A stretch of 64,000 bases of DNA from Stenotrophomonas sp. SY1 (GCF_021202945.1 NZ_JAJOYR010000001.1:1717543-1781542); one strand, 5' to 3'; positions 1 through 8,072 are shown, numbered from the stretch's first letter. A program made the numbers and translations. Notes: generated by a model from the sequence alone, not told the origin.

Positions 1-2
1 GT

Positions 3-470
3 GGTGCGGTCCAGGCCTCCGGTGCGCGCCAGGGTGTCAAGGCGCGACCGGGGGAAATCGTATTGCTGCGGGACGTGCCTGCACGTGCGGCCTATCGCAT
101 GCAGCCCCCGGGGCAGGCACTGATTGCCGATCCTTCACCACGCCGTGAGCTGGCCGCATCGCTGGGCACCAGCGGCATGGATGAGCTCAGTGATGCCGAC
201 TACGCCTCGATGGAATCAGGGCTGGCCGACAACGGCTTGAACGGCCATGGCGTGACCACGGTTGAACGGGTGACCAGCGGCGTGGTCAGCGGCACGCTCG
301 GCCGGGCAGTGGGCGATGGCGGTGCGCTCTCAGGTGGGCAGCTGGCGCGCACCATCGGCGGCCCGATGGGCGCGGTGAACGGCGCCACGCGTGGCATTGG
401 CGATCAGGTGCGCGGTGCGCTGGCGCAGTTTCCGCTGGGCCAGCCGCCCGGCGGAGCGGGTGGCAAATGA
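3..470 (+). CDS. Fap-locus protein in the fapA position (5' end missing)
   Basis: The reading frame is open from the window edge, so the N-terminus and any signal peptide lie outside. The visible part begins with a stretch reading VLLRDVPARAAYRMQPPG and a DPSP motif, then an acidic segment (MDELSDADYASMESGL), and ends in a Gly/Ala-rich tail with low sequence complexity. Its stop overlaps the start of the next gene (ATGA at 467-470), so it is translationally coupled to the FapB-like gene. Its place directly before fapB corresponds to fapA of Pseudomonas, a small accessory protein that influences subunit composition of the fibre. The family assignment rests on position and general character only. 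It could be another locus-specific factor. Confidence 0.5.
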   Translation, partial: GAVQASGARQGVKARPGEIVLLRDVPARAAYRMQPPGQALIADPSPRRELAASLGTSGMDELSDADYASMESGLADNGLNGHGVTTVERVTSGVVSGTLGRAVGDGGALSGGQLARTIGGPMGAVNGATRGIGDQVRGALAQFPLGQPPGGAGGK

Positions 471-1123
471 AAACGCTCATCTCAGGACGCAGGCGCGTTG
501 TCGCCATTGCGCTGTTCGGGGCGGGCTGCGTGCTGGCCTTGCCGCATGCCGCCGCACAATCGCGCGGCGACGCCTATGCCGGCATGCTTTCCTACCTTTC
601 AGCCGACAGCCGCATCGATGGCAATGCGCTGTCCGGCGCCAACGGCGCCATCGCGGTCAACCAGGCCGCCGGTGACCTGAACCTGCAGGCCAACCTCTTC
701 AGCCTGGCCAATGGCGGCCGGGCCAGTGCCAACGTCAGCGCCAGCCAACGGCGCCAGGCAGACACCTTCAACAGTCCGATGCAGGCCAACGCCCTCATCG
801 GTGGCAACGCGTTGGTCGGCGCCAGCGGTATCGCATCGATCAATCAGGCCAGTGGTGGCGGCAACACGGAGTTGAACGCCGTGACCGCAACGCTGGCCAC
901 ACAGGGCATACGCGAAGCAAGTGACGAGGCAATGGCTTCGTCGGCTGCGTTCGCGTCGGCAGGGGGGCAGCCTGCCGTCAGCGATCCACGCGCCACCCGC
1001 AGGGTGGGCGTGGAGGCATCCGCATTGCGCGGATTTGACGGCGTGCTGCAACTCAATCAGATCGCGGGTTCAAGCAATGCAACGGAGAACCGTCTGAGTA
1101 TCTCCGTGCAGGGCAACCCGTGA
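467..1123 (+). CDS. fapB: FapB-like minor amyloid subunit
   Basis: Predicted exported protein of 218 residues. A cationic start (MKTLISGRRR) and hydrophobic core precede a likely signal peptidase site near AAAQ at 28-31. Three imperfect repeats occur near residues 53-80, 113-143 and 185-215. Each has Gly-Ala/Gly-Gly, then NQAAG, NQASG or NQIAG, then spaced Asn residues. This Gln/Asn-Gly repeat pattern is that of the Fap fibre proteins, in which FapB is the minor, nucleating subunit. The first ATG overlaps the previous stop, and the FapC-like gene starts 48 nt downstream. FapB is preferred to FapC because the protein is small and has short linkers. The repeats are more degenerate than in the next gene. 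Confidence 0.66.
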   Translation: MKTLISGRRRVVAIALFGAGCVLALPHAAAQSRGDAYAGMLSYLSADSRIDGNALSGANGAIAVNQAAGDLNLQANLFSLANGGRASANVSASQRRQADTFNSPMQANALIGGNALVGASGIASINQASGGGNTELNAVTATLATQGIREASDEAMASSAAFASAGGQPAVSDPRATRRVGVEASALRGFDGVLQLNQIAGSSNATENRLSISVQGNP

Positions 1124-1171
1124 AACATGCTCCATCCCACCCGATGCATCAGCAAACCTGAAGAGGGCACC

Positions 1172-2686
1172 ATGAAAGCGAATAAATGGACTGTACTCGC
1201 CATGGCGGTCACCGCATTCACTATGAGTGTGGCGGCCAATGCGGCGGACGATCAGAACGTGAGCGCCAACATCGATCACCAGCACAACGTGAACGAGACG
1301 CGCACCAATACCAACACGAACACCAACACGAACACCAATACAACCAACACCAACAACCACAACACCACCACCAACACCAACGCCAATACCAACATCAACA
1401 CCAATGTTGATACCGACGTTGACCTGAAGTTGGATGCAGCGGCCACGATCCGCTTCAATGGTGACTACAGGGACACCCGGTCCAACACGGACCACCAGTA
1501 CAACAGCAACACCAACATCACCAGCAACACCGACAGCACGTGGTCCAACGACGTCTATGAGCGCGTGGACAAGGTCTCCAACATCTCCGCCGACGAGCGC
1601 AAGGAAAAGAACAACCACGGCGTCGATGTGAACCTGGAGAAGGACCTGCGCCTGAGTTCGGACGTCAGCTTCTCCGGCGACCCGACCATCACCGGCAACA
1701 TTGACCTGGATTCGGCAGCCATTGCCGTCATTGACAACCGCCAGGCCATCACCGACAACACCGCCGAAAATGACCGGCTCGACAATGATGCGTCGATCCG
1801 TGGCGATGTGGCCTCCGGTGCATCGGGCAACTTGGGCTTCAACGTTGCCGCAGGTGACAACAACGCCCAGGACAACGCAGCCGCGCTGTCTGCCGCCGAC
1901 GCATCCTTCAGCTTCGGCATGGCCGATGCGGAAGTGTTCGTGAACCAGGCGGGCTGGGACAACACCACCACCAACAGCGGCGTTACCAATAGCTCCGGCC
2001 TTAGCGGCAACGCCTTCGGCGGAGCATCCGGCAACATCGGTGTGAACGTGGCCTCGGGCAACAACAACGAGCAGAAGAACGCACTGGCCGCATCGGTGGC
2101 CACCAGCGCCTATGCCAACGCGAGCATCAGCTCGAACCAGACCTCCTCGGGCAACAGCGTGACCAATGAGGGTTCCTACCAGCGCCTGGAGAGCACCACC
2201 AACGTGACCCTGACCGGCACTGTGGCCGGCACCACGGAGAGCTCCGGTTCGGGCACCTACAGCGGCACCGGCAACGCCTACCAGAAGGACAACTACTATC
2301 TGGATAGCTGGGACGGCGAGCTTGACCATCCCAACGGCGATTCCACTGGTCACCTCGACATGGACAACGACATCCAGAACGCCACGGAAAACCCGAACCG
2401 TCCGGGCGTGGGCGGTATTGCCTTCGACACGGATGAAGAGGGCGAAACCGAGTTCTCCGAAATGGGCACCGCCGATCTGGTCGCAAGCCTGAGCGGAACG
2501 GTGACCAACGTGGATTGGGTTGCCGTACAGGCCACCAACACTGCCTCGCTGTCCGGCAGCGCCTTCTCCGGCGCCTCGGGCAACATCGGCGTGAACGTGG
2601 CTTCCGGCACCGGCAACCTGCAGGCCAACAGCCTGGCGTTGGCCGTGGCCCAGCCGTCCACCGGTGGTGGCGTCACTGAGCCGTGA
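1172..2686 (+). CDS. fapC: FapC-like major functional-amyloid subunit
   Basis: 504-residue predicted secreted protein and likely main component of an extracellular fibre. The signal peptide is residues 1 to about 24 (ends AANA). Residues 45-80 are an almost pure Asn-Thr tract. Three strong repeats follow at about 205-240, 276-311 and 459-494, each centred on GASGNxGxNVAxG and followed by N-x-Q-x-N. Linker 1 is about 36 residues and linker 2 about 148, which is the R1-L1-R2-L2-R3 plan of FapC with a long variable second linker. There is no cysteine anywhere, so the C-terminal CxxC described for Pseudomonas FapC is missing. The start at 1172 has GAGGG upstream and gives a good signal peptide; an upstream in-frame codon at 1127 does not. 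Confidence 0.78.
   Translation: MKANKWTVLAMAVTAFTMSVAANAADDQNVSANIDHQHNVNETRTNTNTNTNTNTNTTNTNNHNTTTNTNANTNINTNVDTDVDLKLDAAATIRFNGDYRDTRSNTDHQYNSNTNITSNTDSTWSNDVYERVDKVSNISADERKEKNNHGVDVNLEKDLRLSSDVSFSGDPTITGNIDLDSAAIAVIDNRQAITDNTAENDRLDNDASIRGDVASGASGNLGFNVAAGDNNAQDNAAALSAADASFSFGMADAEVFVNQAGWDNTTTNSGVTNSSGLSGNAFGGASGNIGVNVASGNNNEQKNALAASVATSAYANASISSNQTSSGNSVTNEGSYQRLESTTNVTLTGTVAGTTESSGSGTYSGTGNAYQKDNYYLDSWDGELDHPNGDSTGHLDMDNDIQNATENPNRPGVGGIAFDTDEEGETEFSEMGTADLVASLSGTVTNVDWVAVQATNTASLSGSAFSGASGNIGVNVASGTGNLQANSLALAVAQPSTGGGVTEP
1304..1420 (+). repeat. Asn-Thr coding hexanucleotide-like tract
   Basis: A low-complexity run of AACACC/AACACG/AATACC units inside the FapC-like gene encodes alternating Asn and Thr (residues about 45-80). 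Third-base variation (c, g, t, a) shows the units are not identical, so slippage would be limited but unit gain or loss in frame remains possible. The tract lies between the signal peptide and the first amyloid repeat. Confidence 0.85.
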
Positions 2687-2691
2687 CTGCA

Positions 2692-2802
2692 ACGTCATCG
2701 TTCCGATGACGTATCAGTGCAGAGCAACAAGCCCGGTCATCCGCCAATGACCGGGTGATACCGGGAGCCCCTGTTCCTCCCCCCCGTGGAACCGGGGCTC
2801 CC
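2692..2802 (+). promoter_or_regulatory. Three tandem hairpins between fapC and fapD
   Basis: Three inverted repeats follow the fapC stop. The first is ACGTCATCG-TTC-CGATGACGT at 2692-2712, the second CCCGGTCAT-N6-ATGACCGGG at 2732-2755, and the third GGGAGCCCC...GGGGCTCCC at 2763-2802 with an inner GTTCC/GGAAC extension. None is followed by a run of T, so they do not look like simple intrinsic terminators. They could stabilise the 3' end of the fapC message or partly attenuate transcription, keeping the export genes below the major subunit. The function is inferred. Confidence 0.6.
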
Positions 2803-2833
2803 ACCTGCCGATGTCCCTGGAGAGCCAAGCCCC

Positions 2834-3535
2834 ATGTTGCGCAAAGTGCTGCTGTTGAGCTGTGTGTTGCTGGGCGTGCCGACGATGGCGCGTGCCGGCG
2901 AGATTGCCTTCAGTGGCGTGTTGCCCAACGGCGCGCTGTACACCGGCCAGGTGGAGAGCATGCAGGAGCGGCGGTTCCGCAACCTGGTGCGCCAGCACAC
3001 CGATTACAGCTGTGGTGCGGCGGCATTGGCGACCATCCTCAAACATGCCTACCACTTGAACACCGACGAGGCGACGGTGATCGAAGGGATGATGGGCGTG
3101 GCCGACCCCGAACTGGTCCGGCAGCGTGGTTTTTCGCTGTTGGACATCAAACGTTACGTTGAATCGTTGGGCATGCGTGGTCGTGGTTACCGCGTCAACG
3201 AAGAGCGACTGCGGAACCTGCGCGTGCCTGGGCTGGTGCTGATGGACGTACGCGGCTTCCGTCACTTTGTCGTGCTCAAGCAGGTGCGCGATGACGTGGC
3301 CGAGATCGGCGATCCGATTCTCGGCAACCGTGTGGTTCCGTTGGATGAATTCCTGGAGTCGTGGCCGTCACGGGCGGTGTTCGTGGTGATCGGCAGTGAC
3401 TTCGACCGCAACACCGTGTTGCTGCAACCCAGTGAACAACCCAGTGCCCGCATGCTGGCTGCTCGCCAGGGGCAGGGGCCAATCACCGATGCCGAACTGG
3501 TCGACTTCGGTTTCACCCATGCCGACCTGTTCTGA
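2834..3535 (+). CDS. fapD: FapD-like C39 family cysteine peptidase
   Basis: 233 residues with an N-terminal signal peptide (about 1-21, MLRKVLLLSC...AMAR-type core). The papain-like C39 triad is visible: Cys60 in DYSCGAAAL, His144 in GFRHFVVLK and Asp160 in IGDPILGN. Peptidase C39 domains of this stand-alone periplasmic type are found in Fap operons as FapD, thought to act on Fap proteins or on transport; the other large C39 group is fused to bacteriocin ABC exporters, which is not the case here. The start at 2834 follows GGAGAG and gives the signal peptide. An upstream codon at 2786 would add 16 residues with Pro and Glu before the hydrophobic core and is less likely. FapE begins 12 nt downstream. 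Confidence 0.8.
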   Translation: MLRKVLLLSCVLLGVPTMARAGEIAFSGVLPNGALYTGQVESMQERRFRNLVRQHTDYSCGAAALATILKHAYHLNTDEATVIEGMMGVADPELVRQRGFSLLDIKRYVESLGMRGRGYRVNEERLRNLRVPGLVLMDVRGFRHFVVLKQVRDDVAEIGDPILGNRVVPLDEFLESWPSRAVFVVIGSDFDRNTVLLQPSEQPSARMLAARQGQGPITDAELVDFGFTHADLF

Positions 3536-3547
3536 AGGAGTGGTGCC

Positions 3548-4315
3548 ATGAACATGCATAAACCCGGCCTGATGGTGCTTGCGCTGATGCTCGCGCTGCC
3601 CGTGTATGCCGGCGACAACGAATCACGGCCTGGCAAGGGCCTGAGCGAGATTCCAGATCCGGAACTGAACCTGATGCGCGGCCGCTACACCGTGGGTGGC
3701 AATGCAGTGGCGTGGTTCGGTGTGACCATGATTTCCACCTGGCAGGCGGCCAATGGGCAGAACCTGCAGGGCGCGCTCACGCTGGGCATGGATTTCAGCA
3801 AGGGCAACACGCCCAAGGTCAGCTTCACCCCCAGCGTCAGCATCACCGCCGCCAACGCGCCACTGCCCGAGGCCAGTGGGCGCAGTATCGATGGCAGTGG
3901 TCTGAACAACGTCTCGGGTCTGAGCCAGAGCGTGCAGATTGCCGGCGATGGAAACCGCGCCAGCAACGTGCTGCATCTGAACGTGCGCAACGACGGCGTG
4001 GTGCCAGGTCAGGGCAACGGCGGCGGGGCGGGCAACTCTTCGGTGCAGGTGGGGGATGCCAGCGCCGTGGCCAGCTTCGACGGCAATTCAGCGCAGTTGC
4101 AGCTGCGCATGGAGGGGCAGGGGGCAGTGCAGCAATGGCTGCGCAGCGGCAGCGTGGGGCAGAGCATCCAGCTGATGGCCGATGGCCAGCAGGTGGGCAA
4201 TCGCCTGCAGATCGATCTGGTGCGGCAATCGCTTGCGGGCAACCTGCCGCTCAGCCAGAACGTGGCGCAGGCCATCACGCTTAATCGGGGGATAGGCGGA
4301 GTAGGCGGCCAATGA
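3548..4315 (+). CDS. fapE: FapE-like secreted fibre-associated protein
   Basis: 255 residues with a signal peptide ending near VYA-GD (residue 21-22). The mature N-terminus carries ELNLMRGRYT followed by WFGVTMISTWQ, a combination typical of FapE-type proteins (an LRGRY-like start and a conserved FGV-STWQ core). The rest is Asn/Gly/Ser-rich with repeated GNxxxNxLxLxVR patterns. FapE is found as a minor fibre component in Pseudomonas and may cap or modulate fibres. A strong GAAGGAG sits 8 nt before the ATG. A short CCGTGC/GCACGG hairpin lies in the 46-nt gap before the pore gene. Confidence 0.7.
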   Translation: MNMHKPGLMVLALMLALPVYAGDNESRPGKGLSEIPDPELNLMRGRYTVGGNAVAWFGVTMISTWQAANGQNLQGALTLGMDFSKGNTPKVSFTPSVSITAANAPLPEASGRSIDGSGLNNVSGLSQSVQIAGDGNRASNVLHLNVRNDGVVPGQGNGGGAGNSSVQVGDASAVASFDGNSAQLQLRMEGQGAVQQWLRSGSVGQSIQLMADGQQVGNRLQIDLVRQSLAGNLPLSQNVAQAITLNRGIGGVGGQ

Positions 4316-4361
4316 GCTGTCCGTGCGCGGCACGGGCAAGGACATCTAGAGGAACACGACA

Positions 4362-5684
4362 ATGAATCGACTGGCGATGGCGGCGCTGGTGAGTCTGGCT
4401 GTGGTTTCGCCCAGCGTGGCGGCACAGGAGGCGAATGCCGGCAACACTGACGAAGAAGACGTGAGGGCTTTGATCGCGCAACTGGAGGCGCTCAAGGCCA
4501 GCTATGCACAGGAAGTACGACGCCTGCGCGAACTGGACATGCAGGTGCAGGCCATACAGGCGCGGGTGACAGGCAAGACCGCGCAGGGCATGCCGGGCGC
4601 ACCACCGCAGGCCGTAGCGGCACAGGCGGCGGAAGCCGGTGCTGCGGCAGGGCAACCCGCAGCGCCCCCAGCCGAGGGTTATGCCAGTAGTGCATCCGAG
4701 GCCAAGCAGGCCAAGGAAGCCAGCCGGCGCAGCGTGGACGATGTCAAACAGCAGCAGTCGGCGTTGTTCAACCAGCGGCTTACCCTGGAAAACAGCCTCA
4801 GTTACGCACGCTACGACCGCAAGCAGCTCACGCTCAATGGCTTCCTTGCGCTGGATGCGATCTTCCTTGGCAACATCGCCATCGAGAACGTCGAATCCGA
4901 TTCGCTCACCTACAACTTCGCCGCGCGCTGGGGTTTGAATCCGCGTTTGACCTTGAACCTGGACGTGCCTTACATCGCCCGCAAGACCATCTACCAGAAG
5001 GGCGGTGCCGGTGGCTCGGCAGCGGCCATCGCCCAGGAAGAGACCAACGGCACCGGCATCGGCGATGTGACCTTCACCGCCAATTACAAGCTGTTTGGTG
5101 AGCGTGGCTGGCGACCGGAGACCGTATTGAGTGGCGGCGTCACCGCACCTACCGGGCGCGAGCCCTATGGTCTGGACTGGGAAGTGATCGAGCGTGACGA
5201 CGATGACTTCATCCGTTTCGCGGTACCGGCCGAACAGCCCACCGGCAATGGTGTGTGGCAAGCCAACATCGGTCTGTCGGCAGTGAAGACGGCAGATCCG
5301 GCGATCCTGTTTGCCAATGTCGGTTACATCTACTCCTTTGAACGCAGCTTCGACGACATCGATGGCAACCCGGACACGATCAACCCCGGCGATGTGAAGC
5401 TCGGTGATTCGTTCTACTTCGGCGCAGGCGTGGCGTTCGCCTTCAACGAGCGCACCAGCCTGAGCATTTCCTTCAGTGACAAGCTCAGCGCACGCGCCTC
5501 CACCCGCTACAAGGACGGCAAGTGGATGAAGGTGATTGGCAGTGACGCCAACGCGGGCACGCTGAACCTGGGTGTGACTTACGCGTTGACGTCAAAGGCC
5601 ACGTTCGTGAGCATGCTTGGCATCGGCCTGACGCCGGATGCTCCGGATTTCAGCCTGGCGTTCAAGGTGCCCTACATGCTTTGA
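4362..5684 (+). CDS. fapF: FapF-like outer-membrane amyloid exporter
   Basis: 440 residues: signal peptide 1-21, a heptad-rich coiled coil about 30-70 (EEDVRALIAQLEALKASYAQ and following), an Ala/Pro-rich linker about 71-110, a second helical segment to about 140, and then a long region of alternating amphipathic strands up to the C-terminus. This is the layout of FapF, the trimeric 12-stranded beta-barrel secretin for FapB/C with a periplasmic coiled-coil plug. The C-terminal residues (LAFKVPYML) look like a final barrel strand although the last residue is Leu rather than Phe. It is the last gene of the operon. An SMAG-like palindrome follows it. Confidence 0.78.
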   Translation: MNRLAMAALVSLAVVSPSVAAQEANAGNTDEEDVRALIAQLEALKASYAQEVRRLRELDMQVQAIQARVTGKTAQGMPGAPPQAVAAQAAEAGAAAGQPAAPPAEGYASSASEAKQAKEASRRSVDDVKQQQSALFNQRLTLENSLSYARYDRKQLTLNGFLALDAIFLGNIAIENVESDSLTYNFAARWGLNPRLTLNLDVPYIARKTIYQKGGAGGSAAAIAQEETNGTGIGDVTFTANYKLFGERGWRPETVLSGGVTAPTGREPYGLDWEVIERDDDDFIRFAVPAEQPTGNGVWQANIGLSAVKTADPAILFANVGYIYSFERSFDDIDGNPDTINPGDVKLGDSFYFGAGVAFAFNERTSLSISFSDKLSARASTRYKDGKWMKVIGSDANAGTLNLGVTYALTSKATFVSMLGIGLTPDAPDFSLAFKVPYML

Positions 5685-5693
5685 AACGGTTAT

Positions 5694-5757
5694 GTCGAGC
5701 GGTGCTCGGCTGAGGCTCCACCAGCAACACCTCAGCCGGGCATGGCCCGGTGCCACA
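5694..5757. repeat. SMAG/REP-like palindromic cluster
   Basis: Contains GAGCGGTGCTC, a TGAGG/CCTCA pair, and GCCGGGCATGGCCCGG followed by TGCCAC. Read on the minus strand, the last part gives GTGGCACCGGGCCATGCCCGGC, close to GTAG-headed Stenotrophomonas REP units. It lies between convergent fapF and the sigma-54 regulator gene and may serve as a two-way transcription barrier. Confidence 0.55.
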
Positions 5758-5766
5758 CGTGCATCG

Positions 5767-7086
5767 CTAGCGCAACGTGCCCAGTTCCAGCTGATGCTTG
5801 CGGCACAACCGGTAAATGGTCACGCGCGACACCTTCATCAACCGCGCGCAGGCGCTGATGTTGTAGCGGCTCTGTTGCAGGTAGGACAGCAGCGCTTCGC
5901 GTTCGGCATGGGTACGGACGTGCTCAAGCTGGTTGCGGTTTGCGGCGCCATTGCCTGCCAGCTCCAGGTCCGCGCAGCTGATCAGCTCGCCCTCTGCGGT
6001 GATGGCAGCACGCTGCACCCGGTTCAACAGCTCGCGCACATTGCCGGGCCATTGGAAACGCGCCATTGCCTGACGCGCTTCGCTGCTGTAACCACGTGCC
6101 CGGATCCGGTGGCGGCTGCGGAAGTCGGCCAGAAAATGGCGTGCCAGCAGGTCGATGTCGCCATCGCGCTTGCGCAGCGGCGGCATCGGCAGCCGCAGCA
6201 CGTTGAGCCGGTAATAAAGGTCACGGCGAAACCGGCCTTCCTCCACCGCCCGTTCCAGATCCACATGGGTGGCGGCCAGGATGCGCACGTCGACGCGGAT
6301 CGGCTGGTTGCTGCCAACCCTTTCCAGCGTGCCCTCCTGCAGGACGCGCAACAGGCTGGTCTGTGCGTCCAGTGGCAGGTCGCCCACTTCGTCCAGAAAC
6401 ACCGTGCCGGTGTGCGCGGTTTCAAACAGGCCCTGACGGCGGGATGTAGCGCCGGTGAACGCGCCGCGCTCATGGCCGAACAGTTCCGACTGCACCAGCG
6501 TTGCAGGAATGGCGCCGCAGTTGACCGCCTGGAACGGCTTGACGTGACGCGGCGACAAGCGATGCAGCGCATGCGCGGCCGCTTCCTTGCCGGTGCCGGT
6601 TTCACCGGTGATCAGCACCGGCAGATCCACCGGCGCGAACTTGCGCAGGGTGGCGCGCATGACCAGCATCACTTCGCTCTCGCCCAGCAGGGTGTCGAGT
6701 GCTTCGTCGGCGACCGGCGTGGCCGAGGGGCCGGCAAGTGCCTGCAGGTGGTGCAACAGTTCCTTCAGATCAGGTGGATGCGGGAACTGCTGCAGACAGG
6801 CGGCCAGCAGTGGATGCGGTGCCTGGTTGTCGCCGGTGATGGCGAACAGCGGCATGTGACGGTGCTCGGCAGTGAGTTTCTCGATGCGCTCCAGTTCCGA
6901 ATCCGAACTGTTGCGGAAATCGATCAGGCCCACCACCACGTCGCCGCCACGCATACCGATCTCGGCTGGTTGCTGCGGGAGCACCGCGCGCAGCTGCCAG
7001 CCGTCTGCGGCCAGCATGACCTTTTCGCGCGTTCCCGGTTTTCCAAACCAGATCACACAACGTTTGTCCGAATCAGGTGTAGCCAT
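5767..7086 (-). CDS. Sigma-54-dependent activator with VpsR-like N-terminal domain
   Basis: 439 residues. The N-terminal 110 or so resemble a degenerate receiver of the VpsR kind (VVVGLIDFRNSS). The AAA+ domain follows, with Walker A GETGTGKE, the sigma-54 contact motif GAFTGA intact, Walker B TVFLDEVGD and WPGNVREL near its end. A Fis-type HTH closes the protein (YNISACARLMKVSRVTIYRL). Its convergent position next to the amyloid operon suggests, by inference, that it controls it; Pseudomonas fap is also RpoN dependent. The start at 7086 is chosen because AAGG lies 8 nt upstream; a GTG at 7095 is possible. The fap promoter itself lies outside the window, so the link cannot be tested here. Confidence 0.85.
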   Translation of the reverse strand: MATPDSDKRCVIWFGKPGTREKVMLAADGWQLRAVLPQQPAEIGMRGGDVVVGLIDFRNSSDSELERIEKLTAEHRHMPLFAITGDNQAPHPLLAACLQQFPHPPDLKELLHHLQALAGPSATPVADEALDTLLGESEVMLVMRATLRKFAPVDLPVLITGETGTGKEAAAHALHRLSPRHVKPFQAVNCGAIPATLVQSELFGHERGAFTGATSRRQGLFETAHTGTVFLDEVGDLPLDAQTSLLRVLQEGTLERVGSNQPIRVDVRILAATHVDLERAVEEGRFRRDLYYRLNVLRLPMPPLRKRDGDIDLLARHFLADFRSRHRIRARGYSSEARQAMARFQWPGNVRELLNRVQRAAITAEGELISCADLELAGNGAANRNQLEHVRTHAEREALLSYLQQSRYNISACARLMKVSRVTIYRLCRKHQLELGTLR

Positions 7087-7275
7087 CGTGGTCACCTTGC
7101 CGCCCGGGGCAACCTTATACCTCTATTTGAAACAGGTGCAATCGCATCTGACGTTATATGCAAAACGCCTGCGCTCTGCTGAATTCAGCCTTGTGCAGGC
7201 CGTATGAAGATAAAAGCGTGGCGCTGTGCAGGTACTTTGCCGCGCATGGCTGAGACGGAGAGGTGAAATGGAGGC

Positions 7276-7304
7276 AAAAAAACCGCGGCTCGAAGGCCGC
7301 GGTT
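7276..7304 (-). terminator. Intrinsic terminator after the first NlpC/P60 gene
   Basis: AACCGCGGC...GCCGCGGTT stem, flanked on the left by seven A, which is a U run on the minus-strand transcript. It lies just beyond the stop of the gene at 7326. Confidence 0.8.
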
Positions 7305-7325
7305 TGCAGTTCTGCTTGCCGGCGC

Positions 7326-8072
7326 TTACAGCGCGACGCGGCGGGCCTGCATGAACTTGTCGCCCCAGTAACCGCTGAGCAGGGTGTCGGTACGGACATC
7401 CTTGCCGGTGCTGGGGGCGTGCAGGAAGCGGCCATCGCCGACATAGATGCCGACATGGTCCACGCGGCCACGACGGCCGAAGAACACCAGGTCACCGGCG
7501 GCCAGCGCCGAGCGGTCGCGGATCAGTTCGGCATTGGCCTGGCTGGCCATTTCGCGGGAAACGCGCGGCAGTTCGATGCCCAGCGCGGTGCGGAACACAT
7601 AACCGACCAGCCCGCTGCAATCGAAACCGGCGTCCGGCGAGGTGCCGCCCCAGCGGTACGGGGTGCCCAGCAGGGTCATGGCGCGACGCAGAACCGACTG
7701 CATCTTGCCGTCCGAATCGTTGGCCAGTGCCGCATCGGTGGCAGCGGCAACACCCTTGGAGGCGTCGTAGGCGGAGATCAGGCGGCTCAGGTCACCGGCG
7801 AACATCGCCGAGCGATCCATCAGCGGAATGGTGTCGCTGGCAGCCAGGTGCGGCAGCAGCGCGGCCAGGGTGGCGGTAGCGGCGGCATCGGCCTTGCTGC
7901 GCTGGCTGTCGGCCTTGGCCGGAGCCGGCTTGGCAGCGGCGTCGGTTTGAGTGGCGTTCTGAGCGAAGGCGGGCAGCGTGATCAGGGTCAACGCCGCAGC
8001 GCACAGCAGGCGCCGGAATGCGGTGGAAATGATTTTTTGCTGGCCCGGTTGGGACGTGTTGTCGGTCGTCAC
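7326..8072 (-). CDS. NlpC/P60 family cell-wall hydrolase
   Basis: 248 residues. A hydrophobic segment at about 20-37 ending AFA-Q is a plausible signal peptide, with a somewhat long polar start. An Ala-rich spacer leads to the C-terminal NlpC/P60 (C40) domain at about 125-248. Catalytic Cys152 is in FDCSGLVGYVF, His206 in DHVGIYVGDGR and a further His218 in FLHAPSTG. Members cleave D-glutamyl-meso-diaminopimelate or similar bonds in peptidoglycan stems. The adjacent gene at 8178 encodes a lipoprotein paralogue with the same motifs. The true start could be a later Met, but none gives a better signal. Confidence 0.88.
   Translation of the reverse strand: MTTDNTSQPGQQKIISTAFRRLLCAAALTLITLPAFAQNATQTDAAAKPAPAKADSQRSKADAAATATLAALLPHLAASDTIPLMDRSAMFAGDLSRLISAYDASKGVAAATDAALANDSDGKMQSVLRRAMTLLGTPYRWGGTSPDAGFDCSGLVGYVFRTALGIELPRVSREMASQANAELIRDRSALAAGDLVFFGRRGRVDHVGIYVGDGRFLHAPSTGKDVRTDTLLSGYWGDKFMQARRVAL

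Noticed and set aside
1304..1420. Possible CRISPR or tandem-repeat array
   Set aside because: Units are 6 nt, vary in third base and lie in frame inside a coding gene; there are no spacers.
1070..2698. 542-codon minus-strand open frame across the FapC-like gene
   Set aside because: The Val/Gly-rich translation is the antisense of the Asn-Thr tract and amyloid repeats. The sense strand has a signal peptide and repeats.
7087..7262. Sigma-54 promoter in the spacer between the activator and the NlpC gene
   Set aside because: TGGCGC and TTTGC occur near 7219-7239, but the GG-to-GC distance is far from the 10 nt needed.
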